Assembly: GCF_947179165.1 (NCBI RefSeq)
Contig: NC_077242.1
Coordinates: 74,691,097 to 74,755,096, forward strand
Length of the DNA stretch: 64,000 bases
Direction: 5' to 3'
Origin: Solanum dulcamara
Taxonomy: Eukaryota > Streptophyta > Magnoliopsida > Solanales > Solanaceae
The notes under the pieces: generated by a model
Database searches by the model: none
Told to the model about the DNA's origin: nothing
The model's input: the letters and a program-made list of their open reading frames with translations, nothing else
Program-made: the position numbers and the translations under genes
Part shown: piece by piece, positions 20,031 through 30,211 of the stretch
Position numbering within the stretch: the first letter of the stretch is position 1
Layout: every line of letters starts with the position of its first letter

Positions 20031-20136
20031 TTTGAAGCCATCAATTATACTCACCGGCAACGGCAACACTGAATTTTCCGGCGGAAGCATAAAACAACAG
20101 TTCCAAAATAGGGTATTACATGCAAATGTTCCTGAA

Positions 20137-20238
20137 GAAAGGGTTGTTGGGATTATCTTTGAGAAATCATAGGATGATAATACAGAGAGAAGCAACTACC
20201 CTTTCAATGGAAAAACCTTAAGCTCTCTGTTACCCTCA
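20137..20238 (-). ncRNA. B18, class I, right end of block 1
   Basis: AAAGGGTTGTTGGG/AGCAACTACCCTTT, ACAGAGAG and GCTCTCTG present. Confidence 0.54.
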
Positions 20239-20330
20239 TTTTCTTCCTTCTGAGCTTCTTTTTTTGGCTTTGTTCATTTCTCTGAAATCAATTGTATATC
20301 TGGAAAATCACACTTCAGAAATTATTTCAC

Positions 20331-20349
20331 ATATATCATCGGCCCAAGT
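20331..20349 (-). promoter_or_regulatory. Weak promoter-like patch upstream of B18
   Basis: The minus strand reads TTGGGCC followed by GATGATATATG: one Site II motif beside a TATA-like run, about 95 bp upstream of B18 in the minus sense. Confidence 0.25.
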
Positions 20350-20924
20350 AAAACACAAAGATACGATAAATATATCGAAGGAAAAGATATTTTTGACAAG
20401 CTATGTTCATGGAAAAAATTAGCTAAAAGAGACGTTTGAGAGTCATAAAGGATAATAGATTTGTATTTTTTTTTTGTTATAAATATTTAATTATTAAAAA
20501 TTGGAATTGATTTAAAATATTTATAAATTTATGATAAAAAATTAAAATATTAAAACTTATAATAAAAACCCTAAATCTATTCATTTCCTTCATGTTTTGT
20601 AAATGATCTGTTCGGTCTCTTCTTTTATTTTTCTTCATTCTTTTAATTTTTTTAAATTCTATGTTCTCCTTTTCCCTCCTCTCTTTTCTTTTCTCCATTT
20701 TTTTTAAAGCTCTTGTTCCTTTTTCCTTTCATTTTCTTCTTCCTTAACTTTTTTGCCTTTTTTCTTCTTCGTTTTTCCCTTTCTTTTCAAATTTTTTGTG
20801 TTTTCATCTTCTTCTTCTTCGGATATTGTCATCCTCATTTTTTTCTTTACTCCGATTTGATTATAAAAATTATAAAAAAAAATTGATGAAAAAAGAAGAG
20901 AAGAGAAGAATAAACAAGAGTTGT

Positions 20925-21110
20925 TCAAGCAATCAACCCTAAGTTGTTTAGTTCAAATAACAGAAGTTGTTTAAACAATCAAAAGTTGTTTAGTTCAAAC
21001 AACCAGAAGATATTTAAACAACCCTAAGTTGTTTAGTTCAAACAACAAAAATTGTTTAGTTCAAACAACCAGAAGATATTTTAAATTACCCTAAGTTGTT
21101 TAGGTGTTTT
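20925..21110. repeat. Degenerate minisatellite of AAGTTGTTTAGTTCAAACAAC units
   Basis: GTTGTTTAGTTCAAA recurs four or five times with AACAACCAGAAGATATTT interspersed. GTTGTTT and AAACAAC within units give short inverted repeats. Confidence 0.85.
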
Positions 21111-22729
21111 TTTATGATTCTTTAGTTAAAACAATGAGAATATTTTAAATATCAGCTAGTTGTTCAGAGAAATATGAAAATATTTGTTAATTGTTTTGGA
21201 GATCGAGATATGAAAATATTTGTTAGTTGTTTAGACAAATGTTTAAACATCGGCGTTTGGAAGGCTGAAATATGTTGAGATTGAAAAAAAAAGATATGGA
21301 AGAGGACAAAGATGAATGTGGGAAGCTGCTGCTGCTGCTCCCACTGAAAAAATGAGCAGATTTTCTGAAAATTGTTTGTTGCCTTTTGGCTAAACAACCC
21401 TCTTATATGTTGGGCCTGTTTGTAAATAGCAAAATTTTAGGGTATATAAAAATATTCTTTTTTAAATTAGCATAACCCATTAATACCTAATTATACTAGA
21501 GTTCCTTTTACCCAATTTTTAAAACTTTTGTCCTATATCCTCAAATAGATAACTTAAAAGTCTCTTTTAATTAAAATCCCCATGTTCATGATTCGTCTAA
21601 TATTTGGCACATACAGAGGTTACATCTTTATACTCGAGTCTTAACCTCTATAGCCATGCATTCACTAACGAAAGAAGAGTATATTTAAACCATTTGACTA
21701 ACGTTTTTCGCACAGTGAAAGGATAAATTTAACCATTTCAAAAGAAAAGGCACACAACTTTGTTCGTTTTATTTCTATGTCCACTATGTGAAAGCCACAT
21801 AATTTTGAATTGATTTAAATTGTACACCTACTTTTCTTCCAAGAGATTGTAGTTATGAGAACGTACATCAACTGATCAATGATTATAAGTCACCAACTTC
21901 GAAACAACTTTAGCTATCCAATGCCTTAAATTAAGACATTTTGCCTGAAGGTCAGGCGGAAGTACTTAAACTTCAAACATCTGTGATTTTTTTAAGACAA
22001 ATGATTATAAATAACTACACAACCAGAAAACAGGTCAGCATTCATAGGTGTGAATGTGTGATCATTGAGTATTACTAGAGATATGTGCTAGCTGAATATA
22101 ACATTGGGATTTATATTTTACTGTATTATTTTGATGAATACAATATTGAAATTATGTTGTCACGCATCAACAATATAATGAATAAACTTATATTACTTCA
22201 AACAAAAAAAAAGAAGCTAACAGGTAGAGTCGTTCTAACAAAAGGTAGGTAAAGCATAAAATAGGATATTATCAAAAAACAAGAATCCATAGTTGTTGTA
22301 AAAGTCGAAGCTCAAGAAAGTAGCTATTCTCTAACACTATAAAATTGCAAAACATACAAAAAGTTATATATCCACTGTTATTATCCGCTCTTAGGTCCAC
22401 GAATACTATCAACCGGAGCCCAAAGTAGGAAAATAACAGACTAATGCGAGGAGTTCATTAGCCATACTGATGGGGTTCGAAAAGGTCTCCCCAAGCAGGT
22501 CGCTTGTGAGCTAAGATGGGCCTGTGCTTGTCTAACTCAAGACAGATAGCGGCATGAGACAGCAAAAAAGGGCATCCATTGGCAGAAGTGTTGTGCAAAA
22601 TCACTTTTATTCAGAACAAAAACAAAAAATATACAAGAAATATTTATAACCAGACAGAAGATATGTAAAGGAAAATATAGCCAACTCCTTTTGCAATCTT
22701 GAACAACAATCTACCTGAAATCGTACAAG

Positions 22730-22818
22730 TAAGATCTAAAGAGGGTAGAGGGTGTGCAGACCATACCCCTGCCTTGTGGAGGTAGAGAGGTTGTTGGGAA
22801 AGACCCTCGGCTCAAGAA
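22730..22818 (+). mobile_element. SINE-like retroposon fragment
   Basis: GAGGGTAGAGGGTGTGCAGAC, ATACCCCTGCC, GGAGGTAGAGAGGTTGTTGGG and GACCCTCGGCTCAAG in the family order. Confidence 0.6.
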
Positions 22819-22870
22819 AGGGAAAAAATAATGAAGAAGGGAACTATGAATTACTACTAGTACTTAATAT

Positions 22871-23027
22871 GAGGCTCAGATTTCTCTATGACCAGGTAAT
22901 CAAGTTTCTCAGAAATTCCATGGCTGCAGCCTAGAACAGGTTGCCCTGCCAAGTTAACGAGTCTTATATCATCTCAACAATGCAACCCAATATTGCTATT
23001 TGTCAAATACCATATCATCACTGCCTC
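22871..23027 (-). ncRNA. A27, intact boxes
   Basis: GAGGC/GCCTC, box C GTGATGA, box D CTGA, core CCATGGCTGCAG; loop CCAAGTTA. Confidence 0.55.
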
Positions 23028-23341
23028 AATTTTTCACATTTTTCTTTATTTTGAGCATGATTCACACTGTTTATGTGATAATGCAGCAACACAGCAGCAA
23101 GGCGAGAACCCATAGCAGCAACAAATCAACAATAATGTGCATCTTCTGAAGCTAGAGTTACAAGAAAGAGCTAGCCACTGTTACTTTCTTCCAGCAAGAT
23201 TTCACATCTTGGCCTTACCAGCAAAACCGAATGAAAAAATAAACTATTCACATTTCTCATTGATGATGTCTCATTTATGAGCTGGCTGTTAAAGAAACGA
23301 TTTTCCATCAAACAATGTCCAGAAGGACTACTTGCAATTTT

Positions 23342-23543
23342 GACACTCGGAGCTGGCTACTAATGGATCAAAGAGAGAAACAGACTATGCCATGGCTGCA
23401 AAAGAACCAGTTGCATGTGATAGAGGAGTCTAAAATCACATACCATCATGGGTTTTTGCCAAGCCAAGATACAGATCTACTCATCTCTAAACCCGAACAA
23501 CCTTTTTTTTTAAGCCAAGATAAGCAAATACCATCACTGACTC
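23342..23543 (-). ncRNA. A28, class VIa, degraded ends
   Basis: Core GCCATGGCTGCAAAAG and GCCAAGATACAGATCT intact. Box D is gone (GACACTCGG); box C reads GTGATGG. Confidence 0.42.
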
Positions 23544-23694
23544 ATCTATTATATGGTAGCACAGATTCGAGGAATTTGAGGTGCTTTGGACCTGAGCTCA
23601 TAAATCAGAATGAGGTCCAACAACTACTGCTGCTGCTGCTGTTAATGCTCTGTTTTCTTTGTTTTCTAAAGTGAAAGAAAGGAAAAGGACTAGA

Positions 23695-23730
23695 GGAGGG
23701 CTGTTGGCTTTGGCAATGGAGAAACGATGC
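23695..23730 (-). ncRNA. B fragment joined to A29
   Basis: AGGGCTGTTGG...CAATGGAGAAA is followed almost directly by the box D end of A29. This junction is analogous to the one at 4957-4999 but in another class. Confidence 0.45.
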
Positions 23731-23732
23731 AG

Positions 23733-23880
23733 GAGGCTCAGATTATGTTGTGGGGCTTTGAGTTTTTTGCGCCTGCCATTGCTGCAGATTCCAGAAATTC
23801 ATATTGCCCAGCCAAGACACCGGCTACAGAACTCTAATGCCCGACTCAATGAGCTCAGCAAGCACCATCATCATTGCCTC
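23733..23880 (-). ncRNA. A29, class VIb
   Basis: GAGGC/GCCTC, AATGATGA, CTGA intact; core GCCATTGCTGCA; loop region CCAAGACAC. Confidence 0.54.
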
Positions 23881-24435
23881 ATTGTTTCCTCTTCCTGACT
23901 TTATGAACTCTGTTTAAATTGCATTGAAACAAAGCCAGTGAGGACAAAACTAAGACAACCGAAACATATGCACAATGCCTCATAGACACAAGAAATATGC
24001 ATATGCACAAACAGTCGTCTAGTTTAAAGCAAAAAGAGGTCACCAGAATGTCGGAGATGGTCATCCACATGGAGAAGTTCAACGCAGAAAGAAAACACCA
24101 GAATGTCTGAGATAGTCATCCACACACAGAATCATCTCCCACAGTGTTATTCTTTAAGCTGAAATGGTGTGGTGAGGACTAATCAATGGTTGGCAATAAA
24201 AAGGGTGCTGTTGATTTCTTGCCAAAAGGAAAAATCACCATTTCTCTCAGATATCGCGTTCTTTGAGTAGCTGAAACAGCACAAAATGGGACATTAGGAC
24301 TCAGCTGATACTGAACAAACATGATGATACATTAGGACTTGCAAGATGATGTATAACTTGCAGCAGAAAGTCGCAGGTTCAACATATTCCAACATTGGAT
24401 CATGCAAAAGAATCTATTTGTTTTTCTTTGAAGCA
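23881..24435. other. Decayed class V/VI spacer with B-like scraps
   Basis: Text such as CAGAATGTCGGAGATGGTCATCCACA and AAAGGGTGCTGTTGATTTC matches decayed B copies elsewhere (28.9 and 34.7 kb). No complete element. Confidence 0.4.
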
Positions 24436-24437
24436 AA

Positions 24438-24639
24438 CGGGGCTCAGATGTGTAGAATGATAAGGCAAAAGAGAAGCCAGCCAGTCAGTCATGGCTGCAA
24501 ACACCGGTTGCATGTGAGAGACAGAAGTCCCAGTCACAGGTCATACCGGGTTGCCACACCAAGATACAGATTGGATATTCTCAATGCCCGAATTGGTTAG
24601 CCAGATATAGAAACATCATCATCAGTTCATCACTGCCTC
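24438..24639 (-). ncRNA. A30, class IV
   Basis: GGGGC/GCCTC stem (one G-U), box C GTGATGA, box D CTGA, core TCATGGCTGCA, loop ACCAAGATACAG. Confidence 0.55.
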
Positions 24640-24690
24640 TTTATGTACCTTTCATCGACACATACACACAAGACAAGACGGTGTATATAA

Positions 24691-24797
24691 CAACAACAAC
24701 AACATACCCAGTGGGATCCCACAAGTGGGGTCTGGAGAGGGTAGGGTGTACGCAGACCTTACCACTATCTCATAGAGATAGAGAGGCTATTTCCAAG
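24691..24797 (+). mobile_element. SINE-like retroposon fragment
   Basis: Five-fold AAC run, ATACCCAGTGGGATCCCAC, GGGGTCTGGAGAGGG, GTACGCAGACCTTACC and GATAGAGAGGCTATTTCC. Confidence 0.65.
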
Positions 24798-24849
24798 ATG
24801 GTGTATATAAGTTAAATCCATTTTGCATTTTCCATTTTCTCATAAAGAA

Positions 24850-24954
24850 CAAGGGTTGTTGGTCGTTTAATAATGGAGGAAAATCAATGGCAGAACAGAG
24901 GGGCAAGGGCAACCACCCTTTAAAGAAAATCCCAAACTCTCTGTTTTGCCTCAT
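24850..24954 (-). ncRNA. B19, class IV
   Basis: AAGGGTTGTTGG/GGCAACCACCCTTT; S1 strands ACAGAGGGG and CTCTCTGT; lower stem GGCA/TGCC. Confidence 0.55.
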
Positions 24955-25108
24955 TTTTGAGCCAACCTTTTTCCTTTTTGGGGGAAATTCTTTGGTTTTT
25001 TCACCTTCGAATTTCCCATTTTTCCGATGCTTCAGAGCTAAAATTTCAATTATGGGTTTCTCCACCTGGAGAATGGACTCACCACGGTAAACCATGAAAT
25101 GAGTTATT

Positions 25109-25285
25109 GAGGGTTCAGATTTGCTGTATTTGAACAAAGCTAAAAAGAAGAGCAACGCTGCCATGGCTGCAGACACCAGTTTGCTATCAAAGCTGTACAG
25201 GGTCGCCCTTCCAAGATATGGGTCGGATTTTATTCAATGCCATGATTGAACATCGCCCAAAAAGAAAACAATCTTCACAGCCCCT
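25109..25285 (-). ncRNA. A31, class II
   Basis: Core GCCATGGCTGCAGAC present; box D changed (GTTCAGAT gives CTGA-ACC); box C GTGAAGA. Confidence 0.5.
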
Positions 25286-25352
25286 CAACAAGTTCAGCAG
25301 CAGCAACACAAAGGGTGTGTTTGGATGAAATTTTTTCTTTCTTGTTTATTTC

Positions 25353-25450
25353 AAAGGGCTGTTGGTCTTTTAGGTTATCAATGGAGAAATCATGGGCAGA
25401 GCAGAGAGGGGCAACCACCCTTTACAGAAAACCCAATCTCTGATGCCTCA
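25353..25450 (-). ncRNA. B20, class II
   Basis: AAAGGGCTGTTGG/GGCAACCACCCTTT; GCAGAGAGGGG/CCCAATCTCTGATGC. Confidence 0.56.
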
Positions 25451-25612
25451 TTCTTCTTTCTTTCTAGGCTATGCTCGGCTGATACCTGAACAAATATGAA
25501 GATACATTGGGACTGCAAGATGATTTATAGCTTGTAGCAGAAAATCGCATGTTAAACATATCCCAAAGTTGAATCACGGAAAGATTCTTTTTCTCTTTCT
25601 TTTCAAGCAAAT

Positions 25613-25802
25613 GGGGCTCAGATGTATGTCATGATAAGGACAAAAAGAAGCCAACCATGCCATGGCTGCAAACATGGGTTGCATGTGAGAGACAGAAGCA
25701 TCAATCACATGCCATACCGGGTCGCCACACCAAGATACGGGTCGGATAATCTCAATGCCCAAATTGGTTAGTCCAGAATAGGAACATCATCATCACTGCC
25801 TC
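25613..25802 (-). ncRNA. A32, class IV, intact
   Basis: GGGGC/GCCTC, box C GTGATGATGA, box D, core GCCATGGCTGCA, loop CCAAGATACGGG. Confidence 0.58.
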
Positions 25803-25915
25803 TTTATGTACATTTCATCAACACCGTAAAACACACACAAAGAAGAAAGACAAGGATCTCAGTGTACATATGTTAAATCTATTTTGGTTTTCCAGTTTTT
25901 GCTTTTTTCATAAAC

Positions 25916-26014
25916 AAGGGCTGTTGGTTGTTTGATAATGGAGGAAAGTCAATGGCGGAACAGAGAGGGGCAACCACCCTTTAAAGAAAATGCCGAACTC
26001 TCTGTTTTGCGTCA
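25916..26014 (-). ncRNA. B21, class IV
   Basis: AAGGGCTGTTGG/GGCAACCACCCTTT, ACAGAGAGG and CTCTCTGT. Confidence 0.55.
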
Positions 26015-26129
26015 TTTCTGGGGCCTGGGCTAACCTTTTCCTATTTTGGGGAAATTATTTGGCTTGATAGCTAAATCATCGGCATATCTGAGGTGGTCAA
26101 ACACCCCAGAAATTCCCAAAATTAGCGGG

Positions 26130-26236
26130 AACTCACCAGCCTCTCTACCTTCACAAGGTAGGGGTAAGGTTGCGTACACACCACCCTCCCAGACCCCAGT
26201 CGGTTGTGGGATTACATTGGGTATGTGGTTGATGTG
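26130..26236 (-). mobile_element. SINE-like retroposon fragment, minus strand
   Basis: The reverse complement shows ACATACCCAATGTAATCCCAC, GGTCTGGGAGGG, GTACGCAACCTTACCCC and GAAGGTAGAGAGGC. It is shared with the duplicate at 32.3 kb, so it predates that duplication. Confidence 0.62.
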
Positions 26237-26499
26237 AGTTCCAGCTAATTTCCTTTTTTTCCCACTATTTTCATCCAATTATTTTACGAAGACAAAAAGT
26301 ATTAACGTTTGGAAAACTTAAAGGACCAAAATTGTTAAGTGCATATTTAAGGAATTATTTTGGACATACCCTCAAACATAAGAGACCATTTTTGTCATTT
26401 TCTCCCTCATTCTTCGGAGCCAAAATTTCAACACAAACCCATAATAGGTTTTCACCCCCAAGAATGGACTCACCATGGAAGATCATGAAATGGGTTATT

Positions 26500-26683
26500 G
26501 ATGCTCAGATTTGCTGTATTTCTTAACAAAGAAAAAGAGAAGAGCCCCGCCGCCATGGCTGCAGACACCAGTTTGCTATTCAAAGCCGTAACTAGGTCGC
26601 CCTGCCAAGATACAGGTCGGGTCTATCTCAATGCTATAATTGAACGTAGACCAGAAAGGAAAGCAAGCAATCATCATAGCCCC
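26500..26683 (-). ncRNA. A33, class II
   Basis: Box D intact, core GCCATGGCTGCAGAC, loop CCCTG-CCAAGATA-CAGG, box C ATGATGA; stem partly changed (GATGCT). Confidence 0.55.
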
Positions 26684-26795
26684 TTTACAACATCAGCAGC
26701 AGCAAAGGCACAAAGAGACAGAGGAAGAACAAGAAGAATATAGAGGTGTGTTTGAATGAAATTTTTTCCTTCTTTTTTCCCTTTTTGTTTATTTC

Positions 26796-26898
26796 AAAGG
26801 GCTGTTAGATTTTTTGGTCATCAATGGCGAACTCACTGGCAAAGCAGAGACGGGCAACCACTCTTTACAGAAAATCCCAATTTCTCTGATGCCTTATT
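26796..26898 (-). ncRNA. B22, class II
   Basis: AAAGGGCTGTTAG/GGCAACCACTCTTT; CAGAGACGGG/CCCAATTTCTCTG. Confidence 0.54.
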
Positions 26899-26921
26899 CT
26901 TCAGAGATGAAATTTTCATTT

Positions 26922-27104
26922 GAGGGCTCAGATTTGCTATATTTGAACAAAGCAAAAGAGAAAAGCGTCGCGCTATGGCTGCAGATACCAGTTTGCTATT
27001 CAAAGCCGTAACCAGGTCTCCCTGCCAAGATACGCTTCGGATATATTCTCAAGGCCAGGATTGAACATCGCCCAGAAAGGAAAGCAAACTACCATCACAG
27101 CCCC
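26922..27104 (-). ncRNA. A34, class II
   Basis: GGGCT/AGCCC stem, box C GTGATGG, box D CTGA, core GCTATGGCTGCAG, loop intact. Confidence 0.55.
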
Positions 27105-27234
27105 TTTACAACATCAGTAGCAGCAGCAGCATAAAGACACAGAGGAAGAGAAAGAAGAGTATAGGGGTGTTTGGAGGAAGTATGTGGAGGAAGCTAAATT
27201 TGGGTGCCTGAGAAAGGATGCAACCATGTCGTCT

Positions 27235-27594
27235 CTTCAATAGCTGTGTTTTGCACAGTGCAAACCATCCTTGTGTTGAAAGAGACTCACCCTTTAGCTT
27301 CTGGGAGAAAGACACCGCTTGAAGTTTTCTCCTTGGGAACAGAGTAAAATTTTCAGTAATATCTTTATCAGCAGTCAGCATAAGAAAAAGAACTTGGGGA
27401 GATGAGACATCAAAATTTTCTTTAGTAGCAGCACTTCGCCATGATTTATACAAACGGCACCAAATACAACGAAATCCTCCATAACTGTTAAAAACTTTGC
27501 TATAGTAACAAGTTGGATCGTATTTTAGTTCTGACCAATCCACCATACCTTCCATGGTGAAAAGGGAAAAAGAAACAGCAAAGGATTTAGCCAT
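27235..27594 (-). pseudogene. F-box / DUF295-type protein, 5' fragment
   Basis: Minus-strand frame starting MAKSFAV, then VDWSELKYD (the usual entry to a plant F-box), an F-box-like stretch ending YKSWRSAA, then [19 protein letters not shown] and GWFALCKTQ, which follow the N-terminal layout of F-box/DUF295 proteins of about 350-400 aa. Only about 120 residues remain; the frame then runs into class II spacer (Leu-rich read-through to 27106). Inside the duplicated block and repeated at 33.36 kb with frameshifts. A captured gene piece, not a working gene. Confidence 0.6.
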
Positions 27595-27867
27595 GAGGGA
27601 ACAATTATAATGAATTGAGGGACAAGAATCTGGGATACGAAAATGGCAAGTAATCTATATATGCCACACTGAGTATATTAGTTAAATTTAGTTTCGCTGA
27701 CAGAACCATCTCTTGCTGCCGTAAACCTGGCAACTGGGCTACCAACAACCATATCATCACTGCCTCAATGTTTCACTTTTTTCTAGTATGATTCTTGCGG
27801 TTGGTGTTCACACACCCATGAAGCAGCAAGACAGGAGAACCATCAGTAGCAGAGCTGACCGAATGAA

Positions 27868-27889
27868 CAAATAAATAAATAAATAAATC
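27868..27889. repeat. (AAAT)n microsatellite
   Basis: Five AAAT-type units just before A35. The same position in the related modules at 33.98 and 43.38 kb also carries AAAT units. Confidence 0.9.
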
Positions 27890-27982
27890 CCATTTCTCAT
27901 TGATGCCTCATTTATGAGCTGGCTTTCAAAATAAGTGAAAATGGGTTTCCACCAAAACAATGTCCATGACTACTTGCAATTT

Positions 27983-28532
27983 GAGGCTCGGATCTGGGTT
28001 ATTAATGGGGAAAAGAGAAAGAGACCACGCCATGGCTGCAAAAGTAACTGTTGCCTGTGATAGAGAAGCCATAAATCACATAGCATCTGGGGTTTGCCAA
28101 GCCAAGATACAGATCTGATTCAGTGTTATCAAAAGCAAAAAGTGCAAAAAAGCTCTAAGGTCCATTGGGGCTTCAAGTGCAAAACACAAATAAAGCATGA
28201 CTCTATCGAAAAAAGGCGCAAAGAGAGAAAAAAATACAAATATATAGGTTTAGTCCAAGACTAGAAATTATAAGCATGAGTGACACATGAACAAAGAAGT
28301 GAAAAATTTACGATAAAAGTGAAATATCAATTGTACTGTTACCTCTTCAAAAGAGGCTCATCAGCAAGGAAAAGTATGTCTTAGAACCTTGATGACGACA
28401 CTGACGCGCACATTAAGCGAGGCGAAGCGCTCAACAAGTTTTGAGCCTCGCTTCAGGGCTTAAGCGCGCCTTTGACAACATTGGTCTGATTGTCTTTATC
28501 CCGAAGCCAGATTAGCAAATATTATACTGCCA
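27983..28532 (-). ncRNA. A35, class VIa, split by an hAT MITE
   Basis: Box D side (GAGGCTCGGAT, so box D reads CCGA), core GCCATGGCTGCA and loop CCAAGATACAGATCTGATT, then the MITE, then TCTGATTGTCTTTATCC. The paralogue A45 is uninterrupted. Confidence 0.52.
28121..28483. mobile_element. hAT-type MITE, copy 1
   Basis: Ends CAGTGTTATCAAAAGC and GCGCCTTTGACAACATTG are inverted repeats. Flanked by ATCTGATT/GTCTGATT (7 of 8), and A45 keeps the empty site. Interior CCATTGGGGCTT and GCGAGGCGAAGCGCT. 8-bp duplications are characteristic of hAT elements. Confidence 0.82.
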
Positions 28533-28652
28533 ATTTGAGAAAATGGTTGCATAATTTTCAAGAAATTAGGATACTTTGGATTAAGCCTCATTAACCAGAT
28601 TGAGGTCCAAATACTACTACTACTAGCACTGTTAATGCTTTACTTTCAACTG

Positions 28653-28802
28653 GAGGCTCAGATGTGTATCTGAGGCATTGAGTTTTCTGGCACCTGCCAT
28701 GGCTGCAACCTCAAAAGATTCAAGTTGCCATGCCAAGATACAGGCAACAAAAATCTAGTGCACAATTTTAATTAGTTCAGCAGACATTATCATCATAGCC
28801 CA
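28653..28802 (-). ncRNA. A36, class VIb
   Basis: Box C ATGATGA, box D CTGA, core GCCATGGCTGCA, loop CCAAGATACAGG. Confidence 0.55.
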
Positions 28803-28906
28803 ATTGTTTCCCTTTTCTAGTTCATTGCTTTGGAACACAGCCAGTGAGGACAAAACTAAGACACCATAAGCACAAATCCACATGAACACATACAGAAACA
28901 TGCATA

Positions 28907-29000
28907 AAAAAGGGTTGTCTGGTTTAGAGCGTAAACGAAACCATTGGCATGTTGAAGATGGTCATCCACATTGAGAATCACTTCCCCAGAACCTAATTCT
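28907..29000 (-). ncRNA. B23, class VI (diverged)
   Basis: AAAGGGTTGTCTGG, ACCATTGGCATG, GATGGTCATCCACA and CCTAATTCTGAG align to B, but S1 is eroded. Confidence 0.42.
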
Positions 29001-29010
29001 GAGTTGAAAC

Positions 29011-29176
29011 GGTTGTTGTGGTGTAGTTGGTCATCACGTCAGTCTAACACATAAAACGGAAGAATACCAATTCCAGAGAATAACTTTCCATTGAAAACTA
29101 ATCAATGGTCGCATAAAGAGGGTGTTATTGATTTCTTTCCGTCAAAGAAGGTCTCGTGTTCGATTCCCAGGTTGTC
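29011..29176 (+). pseudogene. tRNA-Val(AAC)-like sequence split by about 95 bp
   Basis: GGTGTAGTTGGTCATCACG and TCAGTCTAACACA match the D arm and anticodon arm (loop CTAACAC, anticodon AAC) of plant tRNA-Val. GAAGGTCTCGTGTTCGATTCCC, about 95 bp later, matches the variable and T-arm half. The acceptor stem does not close. It lies between B23 and A37 on the strand opposite to the inferred A/B transcripts. Confidence 0.65.
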
Positions 29177-29196
29177 AGTAAATAAATTTGGAAAAT

Positions 29197-29434
29197 GAGG
29201 AGCTCAGATCTCAATTTTCTATTGGGGTAAAGAGAAGGCAACCACGCCATGGCTGCAAAAGAACCAATTGCATGTGAAAGAGAAGCCTCAAATCACAGCC
29301 CATGATGGTGTTAGCCAAGCCAAGATACGGGTTGGGATGTCTCTATGCCCAAATGAAAATGAGGACGAAATTTAAAGTGGCCCCAAAAAAGACCATTTTT
29401 GCAAATGCCGATAAACAAGTATCATCACGGCCTC
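29197..29434 (-). ncRNA. A37, class VIc
   Basis: Box C GTGATGA with GAGGC intact; the box D side has an extra base (GAGGAGCTCAGAT). Core GCCATGGCTGCA, loop CCAAGATACGGG. Body extended to about 238 bp. Confidence 0.54.
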
Positions 29435-29567
29435 TTTTAGAAAATGTTCACTCTTCCATATATTTCAAGAAATTGTGGAAATTTTGGAGTAAAGAATCCA
29501 GTAACACCTGACGGCGAAGGCGCCAGATATTTGCTTTCTTGGTTTTCTTCGAGCAAAGGAAGAATAA

Positions 29568-29661
29568 GAGGGCTGTTAGTTTTGTTCATTGAGAAATCAT
29601 AGGCCAAACAGAGAGGACATCGCCCTCCTAGAAGTCCCTCTTACCCCCGTTGGCATCATTT
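29568..29661 (-). ncRNA. B24, class VI
   Basis: GAGGGCTGTTAG, GAGAAATCATAGGC and ACAGAGAGG are present; the 3' arm is eroded (ATCGCCCTCCTAG). Confidence 0.42.
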
Positions 29662-29771
29662 TCCTTCTGGGCTCAATCTCCATTGTTACTTTTGTGGAGA
29701 AAAAAGCTTGTAGTAATACAATGTACTAATATCTAGCTTCTCTTTTAGCCCGTCAGGCAGAAATGTACGAT

Positions 29772-29870
29772 GCTATTATTGGTTTTTTTGGTCGTCAATG
29801 GTGAAATCACTGGCAAAGCAGAGATGGGCAACCATCCTTTACAGAAAATCTCAATTTCTCCGACGCCTCA
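29772..29870 (-). ncRNA. B25, class II, 5' arm lost
   Basis: Begins inside the element after a junction with duplicated-block DNA. The right half (GCAGAGATGGGCAACC...CTCCGACGCCTCA) is intact. Confidence 0.48.
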
Positions 29871-29932
29871 TTCTTCAGAGCTGAAATTTAAACGTAAACC
29901 CGTAATGGGTTCTCTGACCCGAATGGGTTATT

Positions 29933-30100
29933 GAGAGCTCAGATTTGCTGAATTTGAACAAAGCAAAAGAGAAGAGAGATGCCGCCATGACTGCAGACAC
30001 CAGTTTTCTATTCAAAGCCGTACTGGGTCGCTACGGGTCAGATATTCTTTACCATGATTGAATATAGCCCAGAAAGTAAGCAAGCAATCATCACAGCCCA
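29933..30100 (-). ncRNA. A38, class II, loop deleted
   Basis: Box C GTGATGA and box D present; core GCCATGACTGCA. The CCTGCCAAGATA part of the hairpin is missing (GGTCGCTACGGGTC). Confidence 0.48.
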
Positions 30101-30211
30101 TCTACAGCAATAGTAACAGCAGCAGCACAGAGAGACAGAGGAAGAGCAAGAAGAATATAGGGGTGTGTTTGGATGAAGTTTTTTTCAATTTGAGTTCTTT
30201 TAGTTTATTTC

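Larger units (their letters stand above)
1..20238 (-). repeat. A/B structured-RNA array, block 1 (class 0 and class I)
   Basis: About 27 A and 19 B elements alternate on one strand, with a copy-free gap at 14.4-18.6 kb. On the plus strand A runs from GAGGCTCAGAT through GCCATGGCTGCA and GCCAAGATACGGG to ATCATCATCGCCTC. B runs from AAAGGGTTGTTGG through AATGGAGAAATCA, GCAGAGAG and GGCAACCACCCTTT to CTCTCTG and GCCTCATTC. On the minus strand A shows terminal stem, box C (RTGATGA), box D (CTGA), closing stem. The spacer from A to the next B is about 110-190 bp and often carries ACTCCCTCCGTT. The spacer from B to the next A is about 70-130 bp. The repeat relationship is seen directly; the RNA function and the minus-sense direction are inferred. 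Confidence 0.93.
20280..22730. other. Spacer between blocks 1 and 2
   Basis: No A or B. Contains strand-asymmetric TTC/TTT-rich DNA at 20.6-20.9 kb, a minisatellite at 20.93-21.11 kb and AT-rich sequence to 22.7 kb. No gene recognised. Confidence 0.6.
24800..29770. repeat. Segmental duplication, copy 1 of about 5 kb
   Basis: Collinear with about 30975-35915: same order of B, A31, B20, A32, B21, SINE, A33, B22, A34, F-box pseudogene, class VI module. Copy 1 alone has the hAT MITE at 28121; copy 2 alone has the MITE at 35465. Confidence 0.92.

Noticed and set aside
20477..20928. Lys/Glu-rich minus ORFs as charged coiled-coil proteins
   Set aside because: They are translations of a strand-asymmetric TTC/TTT low-complexity stretch with no other gene signal.
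26046..26237. Overlapping ORFs in both strands around 26.0-26.3 kb
   Set aside because: They are translations of the SINE-like fragment; the duplicate at 32.3 kb breaks both frames.
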